Source: Sipunculus nudus | Taxonomy: Eukaryota > Annelida > Sipuncula > Golfingiida > Sipunculidae | Assembly (NCBI GenBank): GCA_026874595.1 | Contig: CM049317.1 | Location: 22,886,901 to 22,950,900 of the forward strand | Direction: 5' to 3' | DNA: 64,000 nucleotides | Part shown: piece by piece, positions 12,401-24,830 of the stretch | How positions within the stretch are numbered: position 1 is the stretch's first letter | Layout: each line of letters starts with the position of its first letter | Program-made: the position numbers and the translations under genes | The notes under the pieces: generated by a model | The model's database searches: none | What the model saw: the letters and a program-made list of their open reading frames with translations, nothing else | What the model was told of the DNA's origin: nothing

Positions 12401-14290
12401 CTCGCGCGTGATTGTCAATTGGACTTTTTTCTACAGTTGTCCTAATCAAGCTTGAGATTCTTCTTTCTAAAATGACCTTTATCGTCTGGCAAAAGAATGA
12501 CGCACCAATCTGTCTGGCATGTTGATTGTCTTGACCAGTGTGATTTGTGTGTCCCTTTTTATCCCCAGATTTCTGATTAAATACTTCAGTCAATATATCC
12601 TCTGAAACTTCTACTACGTCTTTGCAATAACTTTCCTGCCGTTCTGGTTTAAACCAAGGCCCTGCTAAATGCTACACTCTGTCATATCATTACTGGTCAC
12701 CTTTTTGTTTTGTTTCATTGTATTATTAGTGTGAATCGATGTTAATGAAGTTCTTATATCCTAATTGGTTTCCCTATGGCCGGCAATTCCCCCAGCACCA
12801 TATTAACTACAAATCCTATTGAACGCTTATTAATAGCTTAATGATAACACATTTTACCACCAGGGTTTTCGTCTGATAAACAGTTTCTAGATGAATGTAT
12901 GCAAATAACTAAAATGGCGCTCGGAATTGGAATCTTGGCCTTGATAACATCTTCTCTTCAGTGTCTTTAGAACAACTTCTTCATTAATATTTCCTCTGGT
13001 GTTTTAAAAACTGGTCACTTAGTTTAAAGACATACATGAGTGGCAGCATAACAACCTAATTCGAAAAAGAATAATAAGACTCACCTGGCAAATGCCACCT
13101 GTCCACAAAAAATGACACTGGGTGTTCGGTTTCCTTATACTGAGTGCATGGAAAGATCATATTTTATTCTGTCTCTAATGATAAAAGTACCTTTACTCCC
13201 GTACATTTCACGACGAGTTTAATAACGAAGTTTTATGTGATAAAAGTTCATATGATTAAACTTAATGGAAAAAATCTCTGGCTTGTATTTTTGCATATAA
13301 TCTCCTGCCTTTAAAAGACAATAGGCATTTAGGTCATACCTAAGGATGTTCTCCTATTTTTGCAAGGACCAATTCTTAAGGGGGAAGAGCATTTTGTATT
13401 AATGTTGCTAATTCCTATTAATGTCGAGATTCAGTCACAGATTTTAATGTCTTAGTAATGCGCAAATGCATTAATAAAGGTGTTATTGCTGCTGAATGCG
13501 ATGAAGTGGCACATTTGCGAGGTGGTCGTCTAAGCGAGGTCTACATAAAGAGCGTAAAAGAATTGGAACCATTAGTAAGGTGTCGCTGTTTTGAGGTAGT
13601 CGCTTAACCGAGGTGGTCGTGAAGCGAGGTTTTACTGTGCATACACAGATTTGACTAGCCTCCTGACTATCAACCTAGCAATAACTTGTACCCAAAATAG
13701 CAGATTCGTTATACTATATAACAAAGGTATCTGCATTTCCGGTACACAATAATCAACTATCAAAGTACATAATTATTTGTTGTTATATTTTTACCTAACA
13801 GTTGCTTCCCAACAGCTGGCAACAGCAATGCTTGGTTACTGAAATTATAACATTTCGAGGAACTACTTTGGCTTCTGGGAATTTCTGCAATGATGACTCA
13901 ATCTTTAAGCGTCCCCGGAAGAGGAAAGAAGATATATGAGGTCAAATGTTCTAGTCAGGGGACAGGCTGGCTCAGACTAGGTTAGGCGGTTTTTAGGTTG
14001 GATATAGACTGAGCCTGCTACATGGTTTACTGACATTAGGTCCCATAAATTGTCCCCGAGAGGACCCATGAAATTTGTCCAGACTGTCCTAGTAATAACT
14101 CACCTTAAACCATCTAGCGGAAAGTCACTCTTGTATTAACGAACTCTGAATCCATCATTCACTGCTGACTTGGTGATATTTGTAACTAAATAACAGCAAA
14201 AGCGACATCATCAGAGATCGTCTCCACTAAAACAATACTGGGCGATACCCATACCATAATGTAGTTCTTTAATGGAACAGAATATTATAC
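9435..14290. other. Noncoding stretch, no gene recognised
   Basis: This contains a G18 run (10909-10926), a C15 run (11153-11167) and a GGTCGTC/GAGGT-rich element near 13505-13645, similar in style to 38870-38985. The longest open frame (9856-10179, 107 codons) lacks any recognisable domain and has low-complexity phenylalanines from a T-run. A possible promoter-like cluster at 11818-11990 is listed separately. Confidence 0.45.
11818..11990. promoter_or_regulatory. Possible promoter-like cluster (NRF1-type palindrome, CCAAT)
   Basis: TGCGCATGCGCA at 11818-11829 is a perfect palindrome and fits the NRF1 consensus YGCGCAYGCGCR. The next 170 bp are less AT-rich than their surroundings and carry a 7-bp-stem hairpin (TTCAGGC/GCCTGAA, 11920-11939), a near-palindrome around CTCCGC..GCGGAG near 11952-11971, and GCCAATCA near 11973. 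A 67-codon frame runs through (11817-12020), but no downstream gene was recognised. This may be chance or a fragment of an unlisted transcript. Confidence 0.25.
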
Positions 14291-14564
14291 CGGTCTCTTA
14301 AGGTCTAGGTAGAGCACAGGGCCCAAGCTGGGATGTTTTGGGTTCAAATCTCAGCTAGAGGACATGGAGCTTTATTGCAATTGGCCCTCACCCATAATGA
14401 ACGCTCTGCAGGCTTAATAGAATCCGTTTATCACCCACGAACTGCAGTTGCGGTAGTCACCGGACCTTGGTGACTTACGAATAACAAATAAAATTGTAAG
14501 GCGTAAGTGCTACCTGCCATGTAGTCCAAAACTGTAACGTAAATTGCATATGTGCATACTTAGA
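14291..14564 (+). mobile_element. tRNA-derived SINE
   Basis: An A-box-like segment (TCTAGGTAGAGCACAGGGCCC, 14305-14325) and a B-box-like GGGTTCAAATCTC (near 14340) are followed by the family body: CGCTCTGCAGGCTTAAT, GTAGTCACCGGACC, GTAGTCC.AAAC. It is the same family as 3675-3953 and 49331-49750 but more diverged. Confidence 0.7.
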
Positions 14565-14799
14565 TTAATTATTAGTTAACAGCATAATATTATGGCAAGT
14601 GATGCAATATGTTGAAAGAATGACACGACAAGTAAATATATACATACACGAAGCCTATGTTCTCATGAGGCTCTCACCTGTTATTGAGTGACATCGGTTC
14701 CTGTGTGATTTATAATTTTTTAAGTATGAGAGACAGCTTTATGATTAATGTGTGAATTTAAATACGATATGTAAAATATATGTTTTGATATGTCGCGCA

Positions 14800-14955
14800 G
14801 AATGTTAGTGTAATGGTTAAGGATTTGGACGTGTACCGTCCTGACCACCTTCCGCGCTAAGACTCCTAGCCAAAGCCTTTACCACAAGGGTGTGCTCTCT
14901 CCACCCGGGCCTGACTTGATACTGGTCATAGGCGGCAGGCATATGTAGAACGAAT
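14800..14955 (+). mobile_element. tRNA-like SINE fragment (second type)
   Basis: A tRNA-like start (TTAGTGTAATGGTTAAGGAT, near 14805) resembles an A-box. The following CCGCGCTAAGACTCCTAGCC only loosely resembles a B-box. It cannot form a convincing intact tRNA cloverleaf, so it is called a SINE or tRNA-derived fragment. Family unknown. Confidence 0.4.
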
Positions 14956-15249
14956 ACAATGCTAGCGCTTATTTTAATATTAACTAACCAGAAAGACCAA
15001 TAACGCCAAGTGTAAAGTTGGCTGAGACTGACATCTTAGAAGTTATGAGATTATAAACCCAACCTTTACTTTTCCCCTGATGTGACCTACCTTCATGTAT
15101 GTCATACATTAAGAGATTTGTGGGATGATAGCCTGCCAGGTGCAGCATATAATGTCATTATAGGAAGGCATTAATGTCATCCATGCAGGCGACAGGCTAA
15201 TGGACTCGTGACACCACGGGCGAAGCCAGAATTTACAGAAGGGGGTACC

Positions 15250-15790
15250 AGGATGCTGCAACATATCTGCTGGTCAAAGAGTGCACACAAATACACACAC
15301 ACACGAATACACACCCGTACACACACATCAATAATATATGTAAATATAAATATATAAGGATCAGCCAAGTTCAATATCATAGTAACCTGCAGGTGAAAGT
15401 GAACAGTAATAAAACTAAACATTCACAAGACTAATATTTTCATATATTAAAATTACTTTCAAGCTTTAATTTTCTTACCTGACATTTAGTGTCTGGGAAC
15501 GTTTCCCTCCATATTTCATGCAAAGTGGGGAAGGGGGGGGGGGGGGGGGCAATGGCCCCCAGCGGCACTCCACTAGCTACTCCCCCAGCCACGTTATAGC
15601 AGAGGTCACAGTTTAGGTCAATTAGTCAAGACTTTCTTTCAAGGGATGTTTGTTTTGATGGGCAAACTTTACCTTTTTTAAGGAATTAACCTTTATAGTT
15701 GCAACTATATAAGATTGCTGCATGGCTGTTTGATTTAAGCCAGTCCTGCGGTCAGGTAGTCAACCTGGCCACCAGGGCCATCTGTCGGTC
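15250..15790 (+). repeat. Mosaic repeat block 1, left part
   Basis: This is closely similar to 37440-37979, including the CACACACAC lead, TATATAAGGATCAGCCAA, AACCTGCAG.TGAAAGTGAAC, CTTTCAAGCTTTAATTTT, a G-run (G17 at 15533-15549; G20 in the other copy), CGGCACTC.ACTAGCTACTC, and CTGGCCACCAGGGCCA. Sequence continues directly into the next part at 15791, whereas the other copy is interrupted there by about 1.1 kb. Confidence 0.8.
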
Positions 15791-16669
15791 ATTCAAGCTC
15801 GGATCAATCCAGGCGTGACTGTGAGAATGGGCTGTTGTCTCCCTTACAAGGTCGGTGGTAATTTTCCGGGTCACTTTGATTAATCTGCTACCGCCTATCG
15901 AAAGCAACCTTCAAAGCCATGAAGAGTGACTTACATTAGTCACTGTAACTAGTTGTACATTCCTATATTATATTTATAGATTTTATCATAGGAATGTGCT
16001 AACCTGACGCACTAACAGGTTGTGTCTTTGGTAAGAAACAACTACTTTCTTTTTATTTTATGCACTTAAAGGGGTGTCTGAGGAAGCTTCTACAAAATAA
16101 TTGAATTAGTCCTTAAACATATGCAATGAATGAGTTTTTTTGCATCAAGTGATCTGCTGTTATTTAGCAGAAGTGTGAGTTGTTACTTCAGCGTACTATA
16201 CTAAAACAATGCTTGAATGGAATGGAAGCTAAACAATTGAAATATATCGATTGTTCATAAATATGTCGTCGTCCGAATGGTCTGAAGCACGCAAATGTAT
16301 CATACTGATGCTGACAACGACACTTTCCGTTGAACGATTATTCAATAATTAAAGTTTGTTCATACAAGTACCTGGCTTTTGCTTTCCAGCAGAAATCCAG
16401 CGTAGTGTGACCCATATCCGTAATTCATAACGCTCTCACCGACTGTCAACCTAACGTTTCCAAATCAGAAAACGAGGCGCTCTGATAAAGCAAAACTAAA
16501 AGCTAAACAACCTGTTTTTAAAACAGATCTTTTAATTGATATTATATGAAAAGACAATTTATGACAAGGGTGACCTGAAAATCAAACGAAAACACTCTTG
16601 AAGTATTGACCCCTGGGAAACAGTGACGTAATTTCATTATTAGCTGGTGACTGAGACCAACTGCCACAT

Positions 16670-16671
<2 letters not shown>

Positions 16672-16730
<59 letters not shown>
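16672..16730. repeat. (AT)n microsatellite
   Basis: About 58 bp of AT dinucleotides inside the mosaic block. Confidence 0.95.
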
Positions 16731-16731
<1 letters not shown>

Positions 16732-16893
16732 TGAATGTCACACATTATTTTATGGAAATGTTTCTCTTAGGCTTTGACTGATCGATACTGAGCCAGCTAG
16801 TGGTGTGTTGAAATATTCATCACTCTTGTCAGGAGAGTGTTAGAAATTGTCTGATAAAATATGTAACAAGAGAAACAATACCTTACCCCATCA

Positions 16894-17112
16894 TTGCATG
16901 GACATGCGAAAGCAGCTGATAAATTAGAGGCAGCCTGCAACCAGAAAGCCGATTTAAATTTCTGGAGACGTTGTTATAGCAGTACAAGATATAAGGTTTG
17001 GAGCAATTCTAGGATAATTAGATGTACTCTCAGTTTTGATGAAAAAGATTACTACATCCCTTTGCAGGAACTAGAAATTATCACGTCTCATGAAAACTTA
17101 CAAACCCTTTAA
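16894..17112 (+). pseudogene. Unrecognised open frame within repeat
   Basis: This 72-codon frame is alignable to the frame at 39384-39581. They share AADKL.AAC..KAD.NFW.RC.SST.Y and IIRCTLSFDEKD at the protein level. No family was recognised. It may be a leftover of a transposon-encoded protein carried by the repeat, and both copies are too short to be a functional gene. Confidence 0.3.
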
Positions 17113-17701
17113 GCCATGATAATTGATACAAAAAGACACTTTTAATCACAAAATTGCACAAATATCACACCGGTAGACATATCTTCGCGTAAACGGTATG
17201 AGAAACTGCCGTAGACTTACAGCCAGCGCAGAATTACCACTGTACGACCGACGAAGAATAAATTGTCCAATATAACGCAAGGTACAAGTCTATTTAAATA
17301 TAACTACAAATCTGCCCGAAAGATCTTTTTCTGCATGAATATAGAGAGACCCGTGCTAATTTTTATAAGCAAAATAAGAAATTCCTACATCAGGACCTGA
17401 CTAGGATACCTGCGTGGCGGCAGTTGAACCTAGCGATCGCTTTACTCACGAAAACTGGTGCTGAGGAAAAGCGATACGGACTCCATATTATAATAATAAT
17501 AATAATTTTGTTTATGGAACGTCTATCCACAAGTTGTGCTCTAGAACGCTATTTAAAATACAATGAGAGATACATAAAAGTATTGAGATAAAATAGATAA
17601 AATTGACTAGATTTAATTTATGCTAGAATTATTTAACTATAATAGCTCGATGTCACTAGGGAAAAACTTAGTTCAGAGTTTATCAAAATTATCCATAAAG
17701 A

Positions 17702-17704
<3 letters not shown>

Positions 17705-17790
<86 letters not shown>
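17705..17790. repeat. (AT)n microsatellite
   Basis: Two AT runs are separated by ATTCATAA. Confidence 0.95.
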
Positions 17791-17793
<3 letters not shown>

Positions 17794-17800
17794 GTCTGAG

Positions 17801-18610
17801 TGACTATTAGTTTGACGCAGTTGGGATTCAAGAAGCAGCTGGTGGATGAAGGTATAAGAAATAAGCCCCAAGTCACCTACTGGAAGCACATTTCAGTGTA
17901 ACTGGTAGGGGGATTTAAAAGGCAGATGGTGAATGGTTATATTGTAAATAATTCTCTTTTACTTACTTGAAGCGCATTTTTTAGTGCAGGTGGAGCCAGG
18001 ATGCTGGAATTGAACTAAGCGACGGTCACTTACTGGGATCAGGTAGTCGTTTAACTGGGAGGGGGCGGGGGTTAAAAGGGCTATATGGCCCTCTTATAAG
18101 AGATGCAAAATATACTGTTTAATTTATTAATTTTTTTTAGTTTTTCATATACAAGTATATTAGCATAAGAGGAAAATGCCCAGCTAAAATGAACCCCTGT
18201 AAATTATAAAATAATGGACATAAGCCCAAGTATAAAAGTAAACATTAATTTATTAACTGAAATAAAATGCTGGAAAAAAAGAGCATAAACAAAATTTTAA
18301 CAGCATGTTAAGACAAATTAATTAGGTATAAATCGCATTTGTACTGTGTAATAAATTACACTTTTGGACTGGAACCATTTCATGATGCAATAAGGAAAAA
18401 TGGATCTACATGAAAGTGTTATATGAAAATATACATTTCATAATCGAAAAATGTGTGAATGTAATTAAGTTTGAAATAGTTTAATATATTAATATGAGTT
18501 AAAAAATAATCTCACAAAAAGTTTGCCCAATATTCCCGAATTACTAACTTTAACAGTGTTATTCATATTAAGGCCCTGCCAATCTTTAAGAAATATGAAA
18601 GAAATGCTAC

Positions 18611-18673
<63 letters not shown>

Positions 18674-19370
18674 TCTTAAACATGTCAATATGCACTTTCA
18701 TTAGACCATAATATTTTTTCACTATTGAATATTAGGTTTCAAATCTTGACAATTTATGGTTTAAAAAATGAATTTAACATTAAAGTTATAAGATTCATTT
18801 TGTTTATTAGTCCTATGTATTGAAGGGGTGGGTATGGGAGGAGTCTCTGTGGTTAATGCTGGTAGCTGAAAAAATAAATGTGGCCTAACCATAAGTGATT
18901 TTCCCAATTTCCCACTCCCATTTTAACTTTAACCAAAAAAACTTCAGTCACCTATTAATAGGTTTGTATTGAATGTTCCTAGTCCACAGGGTCTGCCCCA
19001 ATCACGTATTGAAGTTTGTGTCGAATCGCCCTAGTCCATAGAGTCTGTCCTGATCTCGTTTTGGAAAGAGATAATGATATTTATAAATAAGTCTATGCAA
19101 ACATAGCTGCCCCAAATACATTTGGAAAACAGGTGATACGGAATGTATCCAACTAACAGTTTTTCACCTGTGAGCCTTCTGGCAAGTGCTGCCATATGTT
19201 TTTTTAGTGTAGACACTATTTTTTTATGTGAGCATGCTTAGTGGGCTCTTCTGCCCATTATTTTTGTAAAAGTTTGCCACGCAGTTTTTTTGTTTCAATA
19301 AGTGTAGCCATTTAAGTCATATTGGAACCCCAGAAGAACCAGGCATATGAGTTATTATATAAATATATAA

Positions 19371-19407
<37 letters not shown>

Positions 19408-20260
19408 TATATAAATTCCCGGCAGTGTTATATGTTTGACTAAGGTAGATTTGTAGAGAAATGGTAGATTTGTGTCATTTATCTCAGCCTTGTAACTTTC
19501 CAGTGAGCCTATATAAAGGACAGCGTAATACGATGCTCTCCTGGTCTTTGCATTCTGTACGCTTTATGGCCTGACCCTGTTTTTCCCCCCAAGTGAATAT
19601 GTAGGGTAGTGTGCTGATACCAGAGCGTCATAGATTATGCTGTATTGCATGTTACACGTAGGTATGGATACCGTTTGTGTGTTTTTAAATGATCCCATAA
19701 AATTCTTGTCAGATATGCAATGATTTGTTAAATACCACTATAAATGCTTAAGTTCTATTTTATTTGTGTATTCCAGTGTCAGCCTTCATGCTTGACTAGT
19801 ATATTATGTAGAATGGTGTTAATTACCCACATGACATTTACTAGCCTAGCTAACTTGATCCTGCTAAGCCACGGTGATACATCATAACATCATAGTAATT
19901 AGCTTGCTGACTTAGTCTTACTAAGCCAAAGCAATATGTCATTGTTGCCTATACATATGCAGCTGCATGTTTATAATCCTTTTTATGTTATTGCGACACT
20001 ATAGTGTAAGACTTATTAAGTTGTTATTACCATTTCAGTTATTTAACTGATATTTCATTATTCTTAGCATCCCTATTTGTTTGTTACAGTCAGACCCGTC
20101 TGAAATTGACGTCTGAACGTGCGAATGTGTGTACTGTCAGCATTGACAGAATACCTGGAAATATACATGAGTTACAAATAGACGCGTCAAGATTCCTGGT
20201 TTTAGAAGTGACTGAATGTATACCGCAGTCTGACACCTACGGGTGTTGCAAACAGTAACT
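17801..20260. other. Noncoding stretch, no gene seen
   Basis: This contains (AT)n tracts at 18625-18669 and near 19373-19402, and diverged single copies of the 20.3-kb tandem repeat near 18990-19160 (AATCACGT.TTG, GATAAATAAGTCTATG.AAACATA.CTGCCCC). No exon was recognised. Confidence 0.5.
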
Positions 20261-20625
20261 GTCCAAATCACGTTTTGGAAACCAATAATGTCACTGATAA
20301 ATAAGTCTATACAAACATAACTGCCCCAATCACATTCTCGAAACAGTTAATAAAAAATGTACTTGATCCACATTGCCTGTCCTAATCACTTTTTGGAAAC
20401 AGATAATGTTACTGATAAATAACTCTATGTAAACATACATGCCCCAATCACCTTTCGGAAACAGTTAATACAAAATGTACAGTGTCAAAAGTGCCTGGCT
20501 CAATCACGTTTTGGAAACAGCCAACATTATTGATAAACATGTGTTGGAAAAAGTTCATATAAATTGTACCTAATCAACATTGCCTGTCCCAATCACGTTT
20601 CAGAAACAGACAAGGATAGTGGATG
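20260..20625. repeat. Tandem repeat, about 118-bp unit (two ~59-bp halves)
   Basis: The phrase AATCAC(G/A)TTT.GGAAACAG recurs near 20269, 20327, 20384, 20444, 20502 and 20589, so the basic period is about 59 bp. Alternate copies carry GATAATGT.ACTGATAAATAA.TCTAT or TTAATA.AAAATGTAC, giving a 118-bp higher-order unit. Diverged copies occur about 1.2 kb upstream. Confidence 0.75.
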
Positions 20626-22059
20626 TAAATTTTTGTCTGTAAAGTATTCAAATTGCATGGTAAAAATTGGCAAAGTCTCTTTAGCAGGTATGTAGATAAA
20701 AAGTGATTGGGTTATGTCGAAATGTGGCAATGAGATGTGGCACTGGTCCCTAGACTAATGAAGGGATACCCTGGGATCTGTAGATAGGGGCATAAAGCTA
20801 TTTGGTGTGTGGACACCAATCGTCGTATATACTTGATATCTTGTTTACAGAAAAGAGTAAGTCAGGATTGAAGAAAACACAAATAATACTCAGGAACCTT
20901 TCTAAACAATTCTCTACTTGTCGGCAAAAAGTCCCAATATTCAAAGTACAATGTGTAACAGAAAAAAGTCACCTGCTAAAATACCTTTAAAATTCAAATT
21001 AACCTGTATATGATTATTTGAATATTTAAGTATGGAAGAATAAGTTTAAATATATATTTATTAAAAGCTTTAAAGAAAGAATCGCTTTATTTTCAACCTT
21101 TGCTAAAAAAACCGTCCCACATATTTGAAAGAGACGTCCTCTATATTTTGTCCTGAATTCAAAAGATGTAGTGATAGGTGGTTAGTTATTTACAATTGAA
21201 TGACGTTTGAATGTTTTAAAGTGAAACATTTGCATTTTGAATGCGTTTAGTCCCGTTTGAACAGGACCTTGCTATCTACTCTGGTAAACATTGCAAAGGG
21301 AAATGTTCTTTAAGGCTAGCCATATCCCTGTTGGTGGGCCACTTTCACTGAATTTCCGAAGACCTGCAGTGCTAGTAAAGAATGTGTATATCTTGGAATG
21401 GTGACCGTTGACGCTCTGATGCGTAATCAAATGCACTTATTGAAAAAAAAGAGTCATGAAAAGTGATTCATATGTAAGCGCGATCTACAACTCTGATCTT
21501 TATACGAAATCAGGACGATTCTGCCATTTCGAACAGATGCTCTCTATATTCAAGGAGGAAATTCCCCCTAAAAACAAAGCAAGGATAGAACTTTTTTAAA
21601 ATTATGTAACCCAATTTTCTGACAAAAATCTGTATATGAGTATATGTATGTAAGCGCATATGTATGCGAATTTATATATATATGCATTTGTATATGCATA
21701 AATGTATACATGTGTATGTATATGTATATGAGTGCCTATGTATAGATTTTACATGTGTATTCTCATGTAGAAAGTACAGCACTTTTAATATTTGTTTAAG
21801 ATTCATTTCATTGTATGAATAAATCATATATTGACCTTGAGTCTGAAATAAACTTTAATATTATTATTTAAGGTGAACTCGCGCAATTATGCCTTATGAC
21901 TTCCTTACCACTGTTACAAGAAATATAATAATTTAACCTTACTTTTTTACAAATATATGTGTTCTGAATTATTTACAGATATAATTAGATTTACATTTAG
22001 TATTTATGATTCAATTTGTAAAGGAAATGACCTTTCATCACTACAGAAGACATCTTTAG
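20626..22059. other. Noncoding stretch, no gene seen
   Basis: This is AT-rich sequence with a TATG/TATA-rich, imperfect simple-sequence stretch near 21630-21740. The open frame 20802-20990 has no recognisable domain. Confidence 0.5.
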
Positions 22060-22640
22060 CCACATTTCTATAAAAAGGGCTGTTGAATGTGCTTGGGGAT
22101 ATGTTTATAATTCGACTTCTTATATTTTTTTTCACTTAATCCAAACTCAATCCATTTAGTTTTAAATGTAAGAGTATAACCGTTTAGACCTGAGTGTTCA
22201 CTTGTCTTATCGTGCATTTTCGGATAATGAAGAGTTCTTCCATTATACAAGTATTATTTGATGAACCTTTCAGTAATACCGCTCGGACTGAAGAACGCCT
22301 TGACCTAAACGTAAATAGCAATTGGCACACTATTTTATACGGACAATAACTGGAAAGAGTGTTTGGACAAATTTAATATATCCGAATGTTTTCATTAAAT
22401 CTAAAAAAAATACACATTTATTTACTGTTTACTGGACAAATAAATATTTTTAATATTAACATTTTTCCATATATATATTTTTTTTCTATTTTAAAAATGC
22501 ATATTAGTCGAGACATAAGAATGCCGGTATTCGAAGCATTATATAGAATCTTAATGCGTTTCCCCTAATATGGTAGCTAGATAGCAAGGTCTTGACCACC
22601 AATGCGGTACATAGTGATACATAGTCATCTACAATGACTG
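22060..22640 (+). repeat. Receptor-unit upstream flank, copy 0
   Basis: This is similar to 46195-46720, upstream of pseudogene B. Shared phrases include TGAGTATAACTGTT/AGAGTATAACCGTT, GACCTG..ACTTGTCT.ATC.TG, and ATATGGTAGCTAGATA near 22569 and 46673. It marks the left side of the gutted receptor unit. Confidence 0.55.
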
Positions 22641-22979
22641 ACCATACTGACATTAAATGCATGGCAGAAGTTGGGTGCTGTCTCACAGAGACACTACTAT
22701 AAATCAACTTAAAAAGAGACTTGAAGCCATGCATGCTTTATTTTATTTTGCAAAATAAGATTTAAAATGACGTATCATCCACGAAATATAAAAGCTAAAC
22801 TAACGTTTGAATGAAAGGGCGTTTACGACTACAGATTTGCTGAATATTAGAGAATTCCCCTGATTTTCTAAGATCGATACAGCAAGGCACTACTCGACGT
22901 GTTTACACTGTTCCGATATGGGTTTTTACTTTTTCTATAGCTTTATTTATATTAATTTTTTTAAACATTTACATTTACA

Positions 22980-23790
22980 TATAGAACATATTAAACTGTA
23001 TATTGGCTTCTATTGCCATGGCAGCTGTAAATATTACATCGACCAACGCTGTCTGAACATTGATTCCTGGTAAGGTTGGAATTAAATTATACATGCATTA
23101 TATAAATTACTTAACTACACTCGAGCTTTTCAGGACATAGTTCTAACAAATAATCCATGAACTCGTTGATCTGTCGGCGTCACATTCCTTTATTTATTCC
23201 AGCATGACCTGCCACCCAGAGTTAAAGGGTTATAAAGGAACAAACAGAATGGATGTGATTTTTTGGAACAAATTTGAGTGGACAAAAAGGTAATTTCAGA
23301 TGCATATTTAAACTTCTAAAGATATTTTAGTAGACGTGGTTTCTTGTTTTGTCCTTAATGCAGCTTGTTTGCTACAGCTTTTTTTTCTGAAACCTGTGCG
23401 ATAATGAAGGGAACTATAAACGTGAAATGTTTAGAAGTTAATACATGGAAACCCTGCCAAAATATTATACTTAAAATTGTCATGTTAATATACAACCTTA
23501 AAACTCGCTTTCATATTATACAAGTTCCACATTATTAGTGAGGGTCTCCGTCTTAAAACCTTTAAGTGGGTATCTAAGTATAATATAAAACATTTAATGA
23601 GATACATTGATATTTCAAAGAGTATTTAGTTCTCGAATTGTTTTGATACATTTCCGTCATAACATTCATACTAAATACTAAACCAACGAAATGCATTATC
23701 TTTTTATCGAGATCTGTAAGGTTATGGATATGAAGATGGAACAACTTCTATATATTAATTATATAAAAAATATATTATGTCTTAAACCCC
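22980..23790 (+). pseudogene. Receptor copy 0: promoter, first exon and start remnant
   Basis: The promoter block AGCTGTAAATATTACATCGA (23023-23042) matches the ones before genes A and C. A first-exon remnant follows (CTGTCGGCG and TGACCTGCCACCCAGAG, ending 23220), but the 5' splice donor reads TTAAAG instead of GTAAGA. The coding start ATGGATATGAAGATG (23724 or 23730) continues with a recognisable signal-peptide start (MKMEQLL) and then diverges within about 15 codons. The receptor body is absent. Sequence from about 23880 instead resembles the 3' flank of gene C, so the copy lost its coding body by internal deletion. Confidence 0.6.
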
Positions 23791-23879
23791 TAATTCAGAT
23801 ATAATAAATAAAATGAAATAGATTTAAGGTTTACAAGACTAGTAGGTTCTTGAGCTGCTGTGAAAATAATACAATTCAC

Positions 23880-24135
23880 AACAGTCAGATTACTTTCTGT
23901 CTTTATACATTAATACAACATTTACGCTGTCACGCTATTAGGGAGAAATTTACATATATGGTATATCAATGGGCCATAGGGGGTCCCTGTTATAAAATGC
24001 TCACCAAGGCGTGTTTCCCATCATTTTGTCGGCCCATATTCCCATGTAAATACTTGCAAAAGTTACTGTATATCCGTAAAGGCTCACAACTTATACTGAG
24101 TGATATGGTATGGTTCAAAAGGAATTGTCCATGCA
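23880..24135 (+). repeat. Receptor-unit 3' flank remnant, copy 0
   Basis: This resembles 56735-56960 downstream of gene C: TAATA.AACATTTACGCTGT.AC, GGGGGTCCCT, TGCTCACAAAG.TGTGTTTCC.ATCATTT, CGG.CCAT.TT. It is followed directly by the start of the next unit at about 24140. The 110-codon open frame across it (23850-24182) is therefore considered spurious. Confidence 0.5.
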
Positions 24136-24139
24136 GACT

Positions 24140-24830
24140 CGGCTTCCCTGGTCCTGACGGGTATAAGGCCACTGGTAGATGAGCAAAACAAGCAGCACAG
24201 ATTTTGGTTGCAGCAAATATTAGCAAATTATAACAAACAACTTATTCCTTGATGTTAATGACTGTGAGGCACCAAGCTAAATACAACTTTAAAATGTTCA
24301 GAATGTTCATATGACTTCTGGATACAAGGATGGGTGGAATATTCCAGGAATACCACACTGGAAAAAGGAAAGAAAGTAAACCCAACTAAATATTTTAGCT
24401 TGAATTTACTAGTCTTTGATTTGTCAAAGTAGATAATAACCAGCTTTAATTACTTTTATTGCTTATCAGACGCCAACTACAACTTTGTCCTCTCTTGGGA
24501 CATTTACTTTATTTGATACGAAAAGACTCAAATAAATACTCATATTAATAGGCCAAAAATAGTACAAAGTTCTGGAGAATTTTGCCAATCATAGTTTTGC
24601 ATAAAAAAGAGGGCCCAAGGATATACTGGGTGATACAGTAGAGTCAGAACTTATATATCAGCAGAATGCGGTCAAATCCCCGTAACAGTTAAAGATCGAT
24701 GTAGCTCGCTGCTCGAAGATCTCTGCTCTATATTTTTCAGCGTGTCAATATGGATTTTTTTTTTACAATTGGCTAGGAATATTAATTATTAAAATGTTTT
24801 ATTTAGCAAGGTTTGACGTCGTATATGGTA
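24140..24830 (+). repeat. Upstream flank of receptor unit A
   Basis: This is similar to 51345-51930 upstream of gene C: TCCTGACGGGTATAA.GCC.CTG, TTGCAGCAAAT, AAGGATGGGTGGAATATTCC.GGAATAC, and GAATTTTGCCAA..ATAG.TTTGCATAAAAAAGAG. It marks the left part of the duplicated unit. Confidence 0.7.

Larger units (their letters stand above)
15791..17800 (+). repeat. Mosaic repeat block 1, right part
   Basis: The lead 15791-16085 matches 39106-39395 directly, including a SINE-like phrase (GGATCAATCCAGGCGTG.CTGTGAGAATGGG). The centre 16080-16680 matches 39640-40190 in inverted orientation. The segment 16905-17060 matches 39396-39535 directly, 17265-17355 matches 40558-40650 inverted, and 17398-17700 matches 40668-40970 directly. 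The two copies therefore differ by internal inversions. (AT)n tracts at 16672-16730 and 17705-17790 are specific to this copy. Confidence 0.7.

Noticed and set aside
23850-24182. 110-codon plus-strand frame upstream of gene A
   Set aside because: It lies in a 3' flank remnant shared with noncoding sequence after gene C. No start or splice context, no domain.
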